DNA of 64,000 nucleotides from Cellulomonas sp. Root930 (GCA_001429255.1 LMJI01000001.1:1968310-2032309); one strand, 5' to 3'; positions 44,386 through 53,669 are shown, numbered from the stretch's first letter. The notes: generated by a model from the sequence alone, not told the origin. Program-made: numbers and translations.

Positions 44386-45248
44386 CGCAGCGCCCCGCCG
44401 CCGGCCAGCGTGCTCTGCGCACCGACCCATCCCGAGCGTCGTGCCAGCACGTCGGTGAACCGGGTCAGCGGGATCGTCAGGGCGACGAAGAGCACCCCCG
44501 CGACGACGTACGGCGTGAAGTTGGCGTACCGCGCGGTCTCGATCTGCGCGGCGCGGACCGCGTCGATGGCCCCGAGGATCGAGATGAGCCCGGAGTCCTT
44601 GGACAGGGCGACCAGGTCGTTGAGCAGCGGCGGGATCACGCGCCGGACCGCCTGGGGGAGCACCACGTGCTGCATCGCCTGCGCGCGGGTCAGCCCGAGC
44701 GAGCGCGCCGCGGCCACCTGCGACGGGTGCACGGACTCGATCCCGGCCCGGAACACCTCCGCGACGTACGCCGAGTACGTGAGCACCAGCGCGAGGGTGC
44801 CGAGCGCGACCGCCGACGTCGGGATGCCCTGGAGCCGCAGGCCGGGCAGGCCGAAGCCGACGAGCAGCAGAACGAGGATCAGCGGCAGCCCGCGGAACAC
44901 GTCGACGTAGCCGGTGGCGAGCGCCCGGACGGGGAAGAACACCGGTCCGCGCAGCGTGCGGGCGAGAGCGAGGCCCATCGCGACGATGACGATGAGGACC
45001 GCGCTGACCGCCATGACGCGGATGTTCAGCCACAGCCCCTGCAGGATCGCGGGGAACGAGTCCAGCGCCACGTCCCAGTCGAAGAACGACGCCTTGACGC
45101 GCGGCCAGCCGGGGGAGGACACCAGCGCCAGCACCGCGATGGCGACGAGCGCGATCGTCGACAGGAACGCGACCGCGGTCGACCGGCGGGCACGGCTGCG
45201 GCGGTAGGCGTCCCGCTCCTGCTGGCGCTCGGAGGGCACCCAGCTCAC
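44382..45248 (-). CDS. Amino-acid ABC transporter permease
   Basis: The 288-residue membrane protein has about six helices and the His/Glu/Gln-type permease domain with the EAA-like loop AARSLGLTRAQAMQHVVLPQAVR. A hydrophilic N-terminus (SERQQERDAYRRSRARR) precedes the first helix. A single permease gene suggests a homodimeric pore. The GTG start (VSWVPSER) overlaps the binding-protein stop. Confidence 0.92.
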
Positions 45249-46081
45249 TGGAGGACCGGTGCACCCGCGGCGTCGGTGAGCCACTCCGCCTCGAGGTCGG
45301 CCAGCGTGCCGTCGTCGCGCAGGGCGTCGACAGCGTCGGTGACCGGCCCGGTGAGCGCGCTGCCCTTGTCGAGCACGAGCCCGAACTCGTCACCCCCGGC
45401 GCTGTCGGGCAGCGTGCCGACGATCTTCCCGCCGTCCAGCTCGGCCGCCGTGATGTACAGGGCGGTCGGCAGGTCGACGACGATCGCGTCCACGAGCCCG
45501 GCGGTCAGGGCCTGCTTGACCTGGTCGTTGTCGTTGAACGGCGACACCGGGGTGCTCGGGTCGATGGTCTCCTGCGCGGCCGTGAGGCTCGTCGTGCCGA
45601 CCATCGCACCGATCTTGAGGGACTTGAGGTCGGCGAGCGTCGTCGCGTCGGCGCCTGCCGAGCCCTCGAGCGTCACGACGGCCTGCGAGGTCGTGTAGTA
45701 CGGCGAGGAGAAGTCGAGGTTGGCCTCGCGCTCGTCGCTGATCGACACCTGGTTGATCGCGAAGTCGAAGTCCTTGGCGCCCGGCGCGATGATCTGGTCG
45801 AAGCTGGCCACGGTCCACTCCACGTGGTCCTTGTCGAAGCCCAGCTGGTCGGCCACGGCGTACGCCACGGCCGACTCGAAGCCCTCGCCGCTGGTCGGGT
45901 CGTTGTCGATGACCCAGGGCTGGTAGGCCGGGTCGGACGTCGCGATGGTGAGGACGCCGTCCGTGACCGTGGCCAGCGTCCCGTCGCTCGGCGCCTCGCC
46001 CGCGTCCTCGTCGGTCGGTGCACAGGCGGCGAGCGTCAGGGCGGCGATCGCGGCGAGGGTGGTCCAGCGGGCTCTGCGCAC
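45245..46081 (-). CDS. Amino-acid ABC transporter substrate-binding lipoprotein
   Basis: The 278-residue protein has a signal peptide with lipobox LAAC (Cys20) and a periplasmic-binding-protein type 2 fold: [51 protein letters not shown] and [14 protein letters not shown]. The specific amino acid is not clear. The GTG start at 46081 is chosen because GGAG lies about ten bases upstream and the signal peptide begins there. First gene of a three-gene import operon. Confidence 0.92.
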   Translation of the reverse strand: MRRARWTTLAAIAALTLAACAPTDEDAGEAPSDGTLATVTDGVLTIATSDPAYQPWVIDNDPTSGEGFESAVAYAVADQLGFDKDHVEWTVASFDQIIAPGAKDFDFAINQVSISDEREANLDFSSPYYTTSQAVVTLEGSAGADATTLADLKSLKIGAMVGTTSLTAAQETIDPSTPVSPFNDNDQVKQALTAGLVDAIVVDLPTALYITAAELDGGKIVGTLPDSAGGDEFGLVLDKGSALTGPVTDAVDALRDDGTLADLEAEWLTDAAGAPVLQ

Positions 46082-46185
46082 GGCGTGCTCCGGAGGTGTC
46101 GTGGGAAGGGTGGGGTCAGGATACGAGGGAACCCCGGCGCGGTGGCGTGCGTTCCACGGGTGCACTGCTGCGAGGAGAGAGAGAC

Positions 46186-47070
46186 ATGGGTCACCGGCAC
46201 TACAACGGTTTGAAGACGGCCGCGCTGTTCGGCGTGATGTGGGCCGTGCTGCTCGGCATCGGGTGGCTGCTCGGCCGGGGGACGCCGAAGTTCCTCCTGC
46301 TGTTCACGGCGCTCGGCCTGGTGATGACCGCGTACAGCTACTGGAACTCCGACAAGATCGCGATCCGTGCCATGAAGGCCCGGCCGGTCAGCGAGATCGA
46401 GCAGCCGGCGATGTACCGCATCGTGCGCGAGCTCTCCACCGCCGCCCGCCAGCCGATGCCCCGTCTGTACATCTCCCCGACGGCCGCGCCCAACGCCTTC
46501 GCCACGGGCCGCAACCCGAAGAACGCCGCGGTCTGCTGCACCGAGGGCATCCTCCAGCTGCTCGACGAGCGCGAGCTGCGGGGGGTGCTCGGTCACGAGC
46601 TCATGCACGTCTACAACCGCGACATCCTCACGTCGTCCGTCGCCGCGGCGGTGGCCGGCGTCATCACGTCGCTCGCGCAGTTCGCCCTGTTCTTCGGCGG
46701 GGGGAGCGACCGTGACCGCGGGGGCAACCCCATCGCGGGGCTGCTGCTGGCGCTCCTGGCACCGATCGCCGCGATGCTGGTCCAGCTCGCCATCACCCGC
46801 ACCCGCGAGTACGACGCCGACGAGGACGGGGCCCGGCTCACCGGAGACCCGCTCGCGCTCGCGTCCGCCCTGCGCAAGCTCGAGATGGGCACCAAGGCCC
46901 GGCCGCTGCCGCAGGACCGCGAGCTGGTGGACGTCTCGCACCTGATGATCGCGAACCCGTTCCGCGGCGCGGGGATGGCGAAGCTCTTCTCGACGCACCC
47001 GCCGATGGCCGACCGGATCGCCCGCCTGGAGCGCCAGGCCGGCCCGCAGGACGGCATCTCGCGGTACTGA
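46186..47070 (+). CDS. htpX: Membrane zinc metalloprotease HtpX
   Basis: The 294-residue M48 protease has two N-terminal helices (about 11-50), a cytoplasmic catalytic part with HELMH (His137, Glu138, His141), two more helices, and the third zinc ligand in [11 protein letters not shown]. It degrades misfolded membrane proteins. GAGGAGAGAG precedes the ATG. The gene diverges from the amino-acid transporter and converges on the YajQ-family gene. Confidence 0.94.
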   Translation: MGHRHYNGLKTAALFGVMWAVLLGIGWLLGRGTPKFLLLFTALGLVMTAYSYWNSDKIAIRAMKARPVSEIEQPAMYRIVRELSTAARQPMPRLYISPTAAPNAFATGRNPKNAAVCCTEGILQLLDERELRGVLGHELMHVYNRDILTSSVAAAVAGVITSLAQFALFFGGGSDRDRGGNPIAGLLLALLAPIAAMLVQLAITRTREYDADEDGARLTGDPLALASALRKLEMGTKARPLPQDRELVDVSHLMIANPFRGAGMAKLFSTHPPMADRIARLERQAGPQDGISRY

Positions 47071-47074
47071 CCCG

Positions 47075-47131
47075 GCGCCGAGCTCGGTGGTTGCCGCCGA
47101 GCTCGGTGTCTCGAACCACCGAGCTCGGCGC
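47075..47131. terminator. Bidirectional terminator with repeated CCGAGCTCGG motif
   Basis: An 18-base perfect inverted repeat (arms 47075-47092 and 47114-47131) with a 21-base loop separates convergent htpX and the YajQ gene. CCGAGCTCGG occurs three times within 55 bases, once in each arm and once in the loop, so alternative foldings are possible. Confidence 0.7.
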
Positions 47132-47152
47132 GGACCGCCGAGCTGGACGTCG

Positions 47153-47659
47153 TCAGCGGTAGTTGGTGAACTGCAGGTCGGCGTCGACGTCGGCGCCCTT
47201 GAGCAGCGCGATGACCGCCTGCAGGTCGTCGCGGCTCTTGCCCGTGACGCGCAGCTCGTCGCCCTGGATCTGCGTCTTGATGCCCTTGGGCCCCTCGTCG
47301 CGGACGATCTTGGCCACCTTCTTGGCGGTCTCGCTGCTCAGCCCCTCCTTGATGAGGGCCTCGAGGCGGTACTCCTTGCCGGACGGCTTGGGCTCGGGGC
47401 CGTCGTCGCCACCGGTGTCCAGGGACTTCAGCGAGATGCCGCGCCGGATCAGCTTGGACTGGAACACGTCGAGGACGGCCAGCACGCGCTCGGAGGAGTT
47501 GGCGATCATCACGATCTTCTCGCCGCTCCACGCGATCGAGGCCCCGACGCCCTTGAAGTCGTACCGCTGCGCGATCTCCTTGGCGGCCTGGTTCAGGGCG
47601 TTGTCCACCTCCTGGCGGTCGACCTTGCTGACGACGTCGAACGAGGCTTCGCTCGCCAT
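47153..47659 (-). CDS. YajQ family nucleotide-binding protein
   Basis: The 168-residue protein has the complete YajQ (UPF0234) pattern: [19 protein letters not shown] at the start, [19 protein letters not shown], and [17 protein letters not shown]. Some members bind cyclic di-GMP or tRNA-like ligands; which applies here is unknown. The ATG at 47659 has a perfect AGGAGG six bases upstream. It lies between htpX and tRNA-Tyr, as in several actinobacteria. Confidence 0.93.
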   Translation of the reverse strand: MASEASFDVVSKVDRQEVDNALNQAAKEIAQRYDFKGVGASIAWSGEKIVMIANSSERVLAVLDVFQSKLIRRGISLKSLDTGGDDGPEPKPSGKEYRLEALIKEGLSSETAKKVAKIVRDEGPKGIKTQIQGDELRVTGKSRDDLQAVIALLKGADVDADLQFTNYR

Positions 47660-47799
47660 GTTTCCTCCTGCTGCTACGGGCACTGGGGCGCGGGCACGGC
47701 ATCGCTTTCGCTAGCACCGCCCGGGTGTTGCTATCCTTCCACCCGCACGCTGCACGCGCGTTCGCCCCTGGGGCGTCCTCTCGTTCGGCAGGCATCCCC

Positions 47800-47881
47800 G
47801 GCGGGTTACCCGAGTGGCCAAAGGGGGCTGACTGTAAATCAGCTGGCAACGCCTACGGGGGTTCGAATCCCTCACCCGCCA
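47800..47881 (+). tRNA. tRNA-Tyr (anticodon GTA)
   Basis: The acceptor stem GGCGGGT pairs with ACCCGCC, the anticodon loop is CTGTAAA between CTGA and TCAG, and the T-loop is GTTCGAATC. A long variable arm, usual for tRNA-Tyr, accounts for the 82-base length. The discriminator is A and CCA is not encoded. Confidence 0.96.
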
Positions 47882-47890
47882 CGTTGTGAT

Positions 47891-47924
47891 CACGACCCCG
47901 GACCGCCTGCGGCCCGGGGTCGTG
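47891..47924 (+). terminator. Terminator after tRNA-Tyr
   Basis: CACGACCCCGG and its complement form a perfect 11-base stem with a 12-base loop, nine bases after the tRNA, followed by TCGTTGGTGT. Confidence 0.7.
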
Positions 47925-47959
47925 TCGTTGGTGTGGGCGAGTGCTGGCAGGGTGGGCGG

Positions 47960-50050
47960 GTGCCCCAGACCACCCATGACGCCGCCCTCGACGTGCTGCG
48001 CCGACTCGTCGGCAACCCGACCGCCGACTTCCACGAGGGGCAGTTCGAGGCCATCGAGACGCTCGTCGACGACCACCGTCGCGCGCTCGTCGTGCAGCGG
48101 ACCGGGTGGGGCAAGTCGGCGGTGTACTTCGTCGCGACGATGCTCCTGCGGCAGCGGGGTGCCGGTCCGACCGTGCTGGTCTCGCCGCTGCTGGCGCTGA
48201 TGCGCGACCAGGTCGCAGCCGCCGAGCGCGCCGGGGTGCGGGCCGTGGCGATCAACTCGACCAACGCGCACGAGTGGGACGAGCTGCTGGCGCGCCTCGC
48301 CGCCGACGAGGTCGACGTGCTGCTCGTCTCGCCGGAGCGGCTCAACAACCCCGCGTTCCGGGAGAACCAGCTGCCGGCGCTGGTGCGGCGGCTGGGCATG
48401 CTGGTGGTCGACGAGGCGCACTGCATCAGCGACTGGGGCCACGACTTCCGCCCCGACTACCGGCGTCTGCGGGACCTCATCGCGACGATGCCCCCGGGTG
48501 TGCCGGTGCTCGCGACGACGGCGACCGCCAACAGCCGGGTCGTCGCGGACGTCGCGGAGCAGCTGGATGCGGGCGGGGACGGCGTGCTGACCATCCGCGG
48601 GCCGCTCGCCCGGGCGTCCCTGCGGCTCGGCGTCCTGCGGCTCCCCGACGCGCGGACACGGTTGGCCTGGCTGCTCAGCCACCTCGGCGACCTGCCGGGC
48701 TCCGGCATCATCTACACGCTCACGGTGGCGGCCGCGCAGGACACCGCCCGCCTGCTGCGCGAGGCCGGCCACGACGTGCGCGCCTACACCGGGCAGACCG
48801 ACCCCGCGGACCGCGAGGCCGCCGAGGCCGCGCTCAAGGCCAACGAGGTCAAGGCGCTGGTCGCGACGAGCGCGCTGGGCATGGGCTTCGACAAGCCGGA
48901 CCTCGGCTGGGTGCTGCACCTCGGGGCGCCGTCCTCGCCGGTCGCCTACTACCAGCAGGTCGGCCGCGCCGGCCGCGCCACCGACAGCGCGGACGTGCTG
49001 CTGCTGCCCGGCACCGAGGACCCCGACATCTGGCAGTACTTCGCCACGGCCTCGATGCCGAACCAGGACCGGGCGGAGCGCGTGATCGCGGAGCTGTCGG
49101 ACCGGCCGATGTCCACGCCCGCGCTGGAGGCCCGGGTGGACGTCCGGCGCACCCCGCTGGAACTGCTGCTCAAGGTGCTCGACGTGGACGGCGCCGTGCG
49201 ACGCGTGCAGGGCGGCTGGGTGGCCACCGGGCTGCCGTGGACCTACGACGCGGAGCGCTACGCACGCATCGCCGCGGCCCGTCAGGCCGAGCAGGAGCAC
49301 ATGCTCGAGTACGAGCGCACCGACGGCTGCCGCATGGAGTTCCTGCAGCGGAGCCTGGACGACGAGACGGCGACCCCGTGCGGGCGGTGCGACTCGTGCG
49401 CGGGCGCCTGGTACCCCCGGGACGTGGCCGAGGGAGCGACAGCCTCGGCCGAGCGCTCCCTGGACCGCGTGGGGGTGCCCGTCGAACCGCGTGTGCAGTG
49501 GCCGGTCGGCGCCGACCGCCTCGGCCTGCCCGTGCGCGGACGACTGGCCGAGTCGGAGCGTGCGGTCGAGGGTCGGGCGCTCGCCCGGCTCACCGACCTG
49601 GGGTGGGGGACCGCCCTGCGGGAGATCTTCGCCGCCGGCGCGGTCGATGCGCCCGTCACGCGGGCCATGCTCGACGGTTGCGTGCGCGTGCTCGCGCAGT
49701 GGGGCTGGGACGAGCGGCCGGTCGCCGTGGTCGCCCTGCCGTCGCGGCGGCGGCCGCTGCTCGTCGACTCCCTGGCCCGCGGGATCGCCGAGATCGGCAG
49801 GCTGCCGTACGCGGGTGCCCTGGCGCTGCGCGACGGCGGTCCGAGCGGGGAGCCGGGTGGCAACAGCGCGTTCCGGCTGGCGGGCGTCTGGAACCGGTTC
49901 GACGCGTCCGCGCTGGAGCTGCCGACCGGGCCGGTGCTGCTCGTCGACGACCTGGTGGACAGCCGCTGGAGCATGACCGTCGCCGCCCGCGAGCTGCGCC
50001 GGGCGGGTGCGCCGGCCGTGCTCCCGTTCGCGCTGGCCCTGCGCGGCTGA
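47960..50050 (+). CDS. recQ: RecQ-type DNA helicase with C-terminal phosphoribosyltransferase-like domain
   Basis: The 696-residue protein has a superfamily 2 helicase core: Walker A RTGWGKSAVYF, the DEAH box VVDEAHCISDWGHDFRPDYRRL (in parts), TTATAN, and motif VI QQVGRAGRA. A RecQ zinc region follows with cysteines in DGCRMEFLQ and CGRCDSCAG. The HRDC domain is absent. Instead the C-terminus (about 560-696) ends with GPVLLVDDLVDSRWSMT, the PRPP-binding motif of type I phosphoribosyltransferases such as ComF. The GTG start at 47960 is the best guess. It abuts convergent pncA. Confidence 0.88.
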   Translation: MPQTTHDAALDVLRRLVGNPTADFHEGQFEAIETLVDDHRRALVVQRTGWGKSAVYFVATMLLRQRGAGPTVLVSPLLALMRDQVAAAERAGVRAVAINSTNAHEWDELLARLAADEVDVLLVSPERLNNPAFRENQLPALVRRLGMLVVDEAHCISDWGHDFRPDYRRLRDLIATMPPGVPVLATTATANSRVVADVAEQLDAGGDGVLTIRGPLARASLRLGVLRLPDARTRLAWLLSHLGDLPGSGIIYTLTVAAAQDTARLLREAGHDVRAYTGQTDPADREAAEAALKANEVKALVATSALGMGFDKPDLGWVLHLGAPSSPVAYYQQVGRAGRATDSADVLLLPGTEDPDIWQYFATASMPNQDRAERVIAELSDRPMSTPALEARVDVRRTPLELLLKVLDVDGAVRRVQGGWVATGLPWTYDAERYARIAAARQAEQEHMLEYERTDGCRMEFLQRSLDDETATPCGRCDSCAGAWYPRDVAEGATASAERSLDRVGVPVEPRVQWPVGADRLGLPVRGRLAESERAVEGRALARLTDLGWGTALREIFAAGAVDAPVTRAMLDGCVRVLAQWGWDERPVAVVALPSRRRPLLVDSLARGIAEIGRLPYAGALALRDGGPSGEPGGNSAFRLAGVWNRFDASALELPTGPVLLVDDLVDSRWSMTVAARELRRAGAPAVLPFALALRG

Positions 50051-50650
50051 TCAGGCGGGCGGCTCGGCCGTCGTCACGCTCACGCCCCCCTGCGACAACC
50101 GGGCCACCGCACGCAGCGTGGTGGGCAGGGCCACGGCGGCCGTCAGGTCCACCAGGACGGTCGCGTCGAACCCGTCGGCACGGGCGTCCAGGGCGGTCGC
50201 GGTGACGCAGTGGTCGGTGGCCAGGCCGACGACGTCCACCTCCGTGACGCCCGCCGCGGTGAGGACCTCCGTCAGCCGGGCTCCCTCGGCGCCGACGACC
50301 TCACCGGCGAACCCGGAGTAGTCCTGCCGGCTCTGCCCCTTGCGCACGTGGACGGTGTCCGGGGGCAGGTGCAGGTCGGGGTGGTACTCGGCGCCGACGG
50401 TCCCCGCGACGCAGTGCACCGGCCAGGTGGTGACGTAGTCGGGCTCGGCGTCGGAGGCGAAGTGCCCGTCGTTGGTGTCCGGCAGCGGGGCGTGCCAGTC
50501 CCGGGTGGCGACGACCGCGGCGTACCGGTCCGCGTGGTCGCGCACGTAGGCGGACACCGCGCGCGCGACGTCGGCCCCGCCGGTGACCGCCAGCGAACCC
50601 CCTTCGCAGAAGTCGTTCTGGACGTCTACGACGATCAGTGCCCTGCTCAT
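50051..50650 (-). CDS. pncA: Nicotinamidase
   Basis: The 199-residue isochorismatase-like hydrolase converts nicotinamide to nicotinate for NAD salvage. The catalytic triad is visible: Asp9 (VVDVQNDFC), the lysine in HVRKGQSRQ and the cysteine in ATDHCVTATALDA. Metal-binding residues lie in TRDWHAPLPDTNDGHF. The stop sits immediately next to the recQ stop on the other strand. Confidence 0.93.
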   Translation of the reverse strand: MSRALIVVDVQNDFCEGGSLAVTGGADVARAVSAYVRDHADRYAAVVATRDWHAPLPDTNDGHFASDAEPDYVTTWPVHCVAGTVGAEYHPDLHLPPDTVHVRKGQSRQDYSGFAGEVVGAEGARLTEVLTAAGVTEVDVVGLATDHCVTATALDARADGFDATVLVDLTAAVALPTTLRAVARLSQGGVSVTTAEPPA

Positions 50651-50705
50651 GGTGCTGCCCCGCTCTCTGCCTGGACGCCCATTCTCGTCCGGCAGGTCCC
50701 GGGTG

Positions 50706-51164
50706 TCAGGACGCGGTGCCGCAGGTGTAGGTGCCGGGGGTGATCGAGACCGTCGCGCCCTCGTAGAGCGTGTCGAACACGCCGGCGTCCTGCGCGGACC
50801 CGAAGGCCACGCCGACCCCGAGCGGGTCGCCGTAGCCGGTGAGGCCGGCCAGCTGCTCCTCGGCGCCGCTCTGGCAGGCGGGGTCCAGCGGCAGGGTCGG
50901 GTAGCCCAGGGCTGCGAGGGAGTCGATGGACGGCTGCAGCGTGGTCGTGTCCCCGGCGCCGGTCTCCACGACCTCGGTCCAGACCACCCAGAACTGCTCG
51001 GTGGTGGCCGTCGGGTCGATCGCCGTCGGCCACGTCGGGGCGGTCACCTCGTCGGTGGTCGGAGCGGCGTCGTCGGCGTCGCCACCGGTGCACGCGGCGG
51101 TGCTCAGCAGGAGGGCGGCGGAGAGCGTGAGGGCAGCAGCGGTGCTGCGTCGGGGCTGGCGCAT
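50706..51164 (-). CDS. Hypothetical lipoprotein
   Basis: The 152-residue product has a short basic start (MRQPRRS), a hydrophobic segment and the lipobox STAAC (Cys25), followed by an acidic Thr-rich linker. The folded part holds FWVVWTEVVETG, LDPACQSGAEEQLAGL and TYTCGTAS, with two cysteines that may pair. No family is recognised. It is a monocistronic surface protein, 55 bases upstream of pncA on the same strand. Confidence 0.72.
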   Translation of the reverse strand: MRQPRRSTAAALTLSAALLLSTAACTGGDADDAAPTTDEVTAPTWPTAIDPTATTEQFWVVWTEVVETGAGDTTTLQPSIDSLAALGYPTLPLDPACQSGAEEQLAGLTGYGDPLGVGVAFGSAQDAGVFDTLYEGATVSITPGTYTCGTAS

Positions 51165-51292
51165 GGGCCGGATCGTGGCACGCGACGGCGGGCGGGGACC
51201 ATGAGATGAATCGTTTAGGCAACGGGCCCCGCGCTCGGTGCGAGGAGCCGATTTCGCGAGCACCCCGGGGCCCGTGTAACCTTGCTCGCGCT

Positions 51293-51365
51293 GCCCCGAT
51301 AGCTCAGTCGGCAGAGCGTCTCCATGGTAAGGAGAAGGTCAAGGGTTCGATTCCCTTTCGGGGCT
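51293..51365 (+). tRNA. tRNA-Thr (anticodon GGT)
   Basis: Acceptor GCCCCGA pairs with TCGGGGC, the D arm is GCTCAGTCGGCAGAGC, the anticodon stem TCTCC/GGAGA encloses ATGGTAA, and the T-loop is GTTCGATTC. Discriminator T. The 73-base length is normal. Confidence 0.96.
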
Positions 51366-51380
51366 CTGTGGTGTGTTCGG

Positions 51381-51400
51381 GGTGCGACGCAGGTCGCACC
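51381..51400 (+). terminator. Hairpin between tRNA-Thr and tRNA-Met
   Basis: GGTGCGAC-GCAG-GTCGCACC forms an 8-base stem with a tetraloop in the 49-base gap between the two tRNAs. It may end part of the transcripts or direct processing. Confidence 0.4.
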
Positions 51401-51414
51401 TCGATATCACCCGA

Positions 51415-51488
51415 GGCGGGGTAGCTCAGGTGGTTAGAGCGCACGACTCATAATCGTGAGGTCGCGGGTTCGATCCCCGCTCCCGCTA
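51415..51488 (+). tRNA. tRNA-Met (anticodon CAT)
   Basis: GGCGGGG pairs with TCCCGCT (two end wobbles), the D arm is GCTCAGGTGGTTAGAGC, the anticodon stem CACGA/TCGTG encloses CTCATAA, and the T-loop is GTTCGATCC. The D arm and the position before rpmG fit an elongator tRNA-Met; three G-C pairs typical of initiators are absent from the anticodon stem. Confidence 0.94.
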
Positions 51489-51574
51489 CATCCCAGTGAC
51501 ACAGCTGCGCGTCGGCCGGCGCGCAATGACAAGATCGCATGCATCCCGTTCCGGGTGCGAGAGGTGGCAAGACC

Positions 51575-51745
51575 ATGGCCAGCAAGAGCTCGGACGTCCG
51601 TCCGAAGATCACGCTCGCGTGCACCGAGTGCAAGGAGCGGAACTACATCACCAAGAAGAACCGTCGGAACGACCCCGACCGTCTCGAGATGAAGAAGTTC
51701 TGCCCCCGCGACAACCGCCACACCCTGCACCGCGAGACCCGCTGA
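51575..51745 (+). CDS. rpmG: 50S ribosomal protein L33
   Basis: The 56-residue protein has [21 protein letters not shown] and LHRETR as in actinobacterial L33. The first zinc knuckle (CTEC) is intact, but the second has CPRD in place of CxxC, so one ligand is replaced by Asp. It lies after tRNA-Thr and tRNA-Met and before the dehydratase pair, the same order as in mycobacteria. GAGAGGTGG precedes the start. Confidence 0.95.
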   Translation: MASKSSDVRPKITLACTECKERNYITKKNRRNDPDRLEMKKFCPRDNRHTLHRETR

Positions 51746-51755
51746 CCTCGCACCG

Positions 51756-52205
51756 ATGCCGGTCGACGTCGGTTACGCGGGTCGTCAGTACCCGCCGACC
51801 GCTGCCTACGAGGTAGGTCGCCAGAAGCTCCAGGAGTTCGCCGACGCGGTCGGCGCCTCCCACGCAGCCCACACGGATCCGTCGGTGGCGCGCGCGCTCG
51901 GGTATCCCGACGTGATCGCGCCGCCGACGTTCGCCGTCGTGGTGGCGCAGCGCGCAGAGGCGCAGCTGTTCGAGGACCCCGCCGCCGGGATCGACTTCAG
52001 CCGCGTCGTGCACGCCGACGAGCGGTTCACGCACCACCGGCCGATCCACGCGGGCGACCGCCTGGTGACGGTGCTCCACGTCGACTCGATCACCGTGCGC
52101 GCGGGACTGGCCATGATCACGACGCGCGCCGAGATCGCGGCCGAGGACGGCGAGCCCGTCACCACGGTGGTCTCGACCCTGGCGGTCCGCCCGGAGGAGT
52201 CATGA
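51756..52205 (+). CDS. HadA-like MaoC-type dehydratase subunit (UPF0336)
   Basis: The 149-residue hot-dog-fold protein has the N-terminal MaoC-like pattern: YEVGRQKLQEFADAVGASH, YPDVIAPPTFAVVV, and VVHADERFTHHRPIHAGDRL. In mycobacteria HadA is the substrate-binding partner of HadB in the dehydration step of fatty-acid elongation. The rest of a mycolate pathway is not seen here, so the role may be a general acyl dehydratase. Coupled to the next gene by ATGA. Confidence 0.88.
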   Translation: MPVDVGYAGRQYPPTAAYEVGRQKLQEFADAVGASHAAHTDPSVARALGYPDVIAPPTFAVVVAQRAEAQLFEDPAAGIDFSRVVHADERFTHHRPIHAGDRLVTVLHVDSITVRAGLAMITTRAEIAAEDGEPVTTVVSTLAVRPEES

Positions 52206-52609
52206 GCCTGTCAGTCGGCGACGAGGTCGCCCGCCGCGAGATCACCGTCGACCGCGCACGGCTCGTCCGGTACGCGGGCGCCAGCGGCGACTTCAACCCC
52301 ATCCACTGGAACGACCGCGTCGCCACCTCGGTCGGTCTGCCCGGGGTCATCGCGCACGGCATGTGGACCATGGGTGCCGCGTCGAGCGTCGTCGCCGACT
52401 GGGCGGGGGACCCGGGTGCGGTCCTCGACTACCAGGTGCGCTTCACGCGGCCGGTGCCGGTGCCCGACCCGGGCGCGGCGACCGTCGAGGTGATCGCCGT
52501 CGTCGGTGCGCTGGACGCCGAGGCCGGCACGGCACGGATCGACCTGACCGTCGCGGTCGACGGGGTCCGCGTGCTCGGCAAGGCGCAGGCGGTCGTCCGC
52601 CTCAGCTGA
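52202..52609 (+). CDS. HadB-like MaoC-type dehydratase subunit
   Basis: The 135-residue hot-dog protein carries the hydratase 2 catalytic motif, YAGASGDFNPIHWN with the Asp and His (about residues 31 and 36), and VIAHGMWTMG. It is the probable catalytic partner of the upstream subunit and would dehydrate 3-hydroxyacyl-ACP or -CoA. In related actinobacteria murB follows directly; here a regulator and two transporters intervene. It converges on the LacI gene with an eight-base overlap. Confidence 0.9.
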   Translation: MSLSVGDEVARREITVDRARLVRYAGASGDFNPIHWNDRVATSVGLPGVIAHGMWTMGAASSVVADWAGDPGAVLDYQVRFTRPVPVPDPGAATVEVIAVVGALDAEAGTARIDLTVAVDGVRVLGKAQAVVRLS

Positions 52610-53669
52610 CGGTCGGCGCCGGACCGGTCGTCGTGCCGATCCGCAGGCTGACCGGCAGCTCCCGCCGCGAGGGACCCTCGCCGGCCAGGAAGTCCTCGAC
52701 GGCGTGCCCGATCGCGGCGCCCTTCTCCGCGAGCGGCTGCACGACCGTGGTCAGCACGTCGGGGGCGAGCCACGGCAGGTCGAGGCCGTCGAACCCGCTG
52801 ACGGACACGTCCTCCGGCACGCGCAGCCCGAGCTCGCGCGCGGCGAGCACCACGCCCGACGCCAGCAGGTCGGACTGGCACGCGATCGCGGTCGGGCGCT
52901 CGGGCATGGACAGCAGGGCGATCCCCGCGGTGCGTCCGTGCTCCACCAGCGAGGCCGGCGTCTCCCAGATCGCCACCGGGGTCACGCCCGCGTCGGTCAC
53001 CCCGGTGAGCCGGCGTCGGGTGATCTCCCAGTTGAGGTGGTCCATCTGGTCGAGCGCGACGAGCCCCTCGCCGCGCGAGCGGTCGAACGGGAGCGTGACG
53101 GAGGCGATCCGGGTGTGGCCGAGGGAGAGCAGGTGCTCCGTGGCCTCGCGCATCCCGCCGCGGTCGTCGATCCCGACCGACGCGACGTCCGGGAGCGGCT
53201 GGCCCTCGACGAGCACGGTCGGGGTCCCGCGCCGCCGCAGGGCGCCGAGCATCGGGTCGTCCGTCGTGCCGCCCCACATGATCACGGCGACGTCCATGGC
53301 GGCGGTCTCCAGCAGGGGGTCCACCGCGGGTCCGGCCGGGTCGCTCGAGCCGGGGATGAGCAGGACGCCCAGGTCCAGGGGGCCGAGCGTGCTGACCAGC
53401 CCGTCGAGCACCTGGATGGAGACGGGGTCCCGGAACGACCGGCGCAGCGAGTCGCCCACCACGACGCCGACGATCCCGGACCGGCCGCGGCGCAGCTGGC
53501 GCCCGAGCGGGTTCGGGCCGGAGTAGTCGAGCGCCGCGGCCGCGTCCAGCACGCGCTGCCGAGTCGCTGCGGCGATCGGGCCCGCACCGGAGAACGCGAG
53601 GGAGGCGGTCGACACCGACACGTGCGCGGCGGCGGCGACGTCGGCCAGGGTGGGGCGGTGCGGAGACAG
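52602..53669 (-). CDS. LacI family transcriptional regulator
   Basis: The regulator has an N-terminal LacI helix-turn-helix (RPTLADVAAAAHVSVSTASL) and a periplasmic-binding-like sensor domain with IVGVVVGDSLRRSF, GIDDRGGMREATEHLLSLGH and FDGLDLPWLAPDVLTTV. The length is 355 residues if a CTG at 53669 is used. This CTG follows GGAGG by seven bases and is the first start-like codon in frame after the expected transcript start. No ATG, GTG or TTG fits. It diverges from two MFS genes with palindromic operators between them. The ligand is unknown. Confidence 0.88.
   Translation of the reverse strand: MSPHRPTLADVAAAAHVSVSTASLAFSGAGPIAAATRQRVLDAAAALDYSGPNPLGRQLRRGRSGIVGVVVGDSLRRSFRDPVSIQVLDGLVSTLGPLDLGVLLIPGSSDPAGPAVDPLLETAAMDVAVIMWGGTTDDPMLGALRRRGTPTVLVEGQPLPDVASVGIDDRGGMREATEHLLSLGHTRIASVTLPFDRSRGEGLVALDQMDHLNWEITRRRLTGVTDAGVTPVAIWETPASLVEHGRTAGIALLSMPERPTAIACQSDLLASGVVLAARELGLRVPEDVSVSGFDGLDLPWLAPDVLTTVVQPLAEKGAAIGHAVEDFLAGEGPSRRELPVSLRIGTTTGPAPTVS

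Noticed and set aside
46082..46165. A longer start for the substrate-binding protein at 46165
   Set aside because: It would place 28 residues before the signal peptide and overlap the htpX promoter region. The GTG at 46081 has a good ribosome-binding site.
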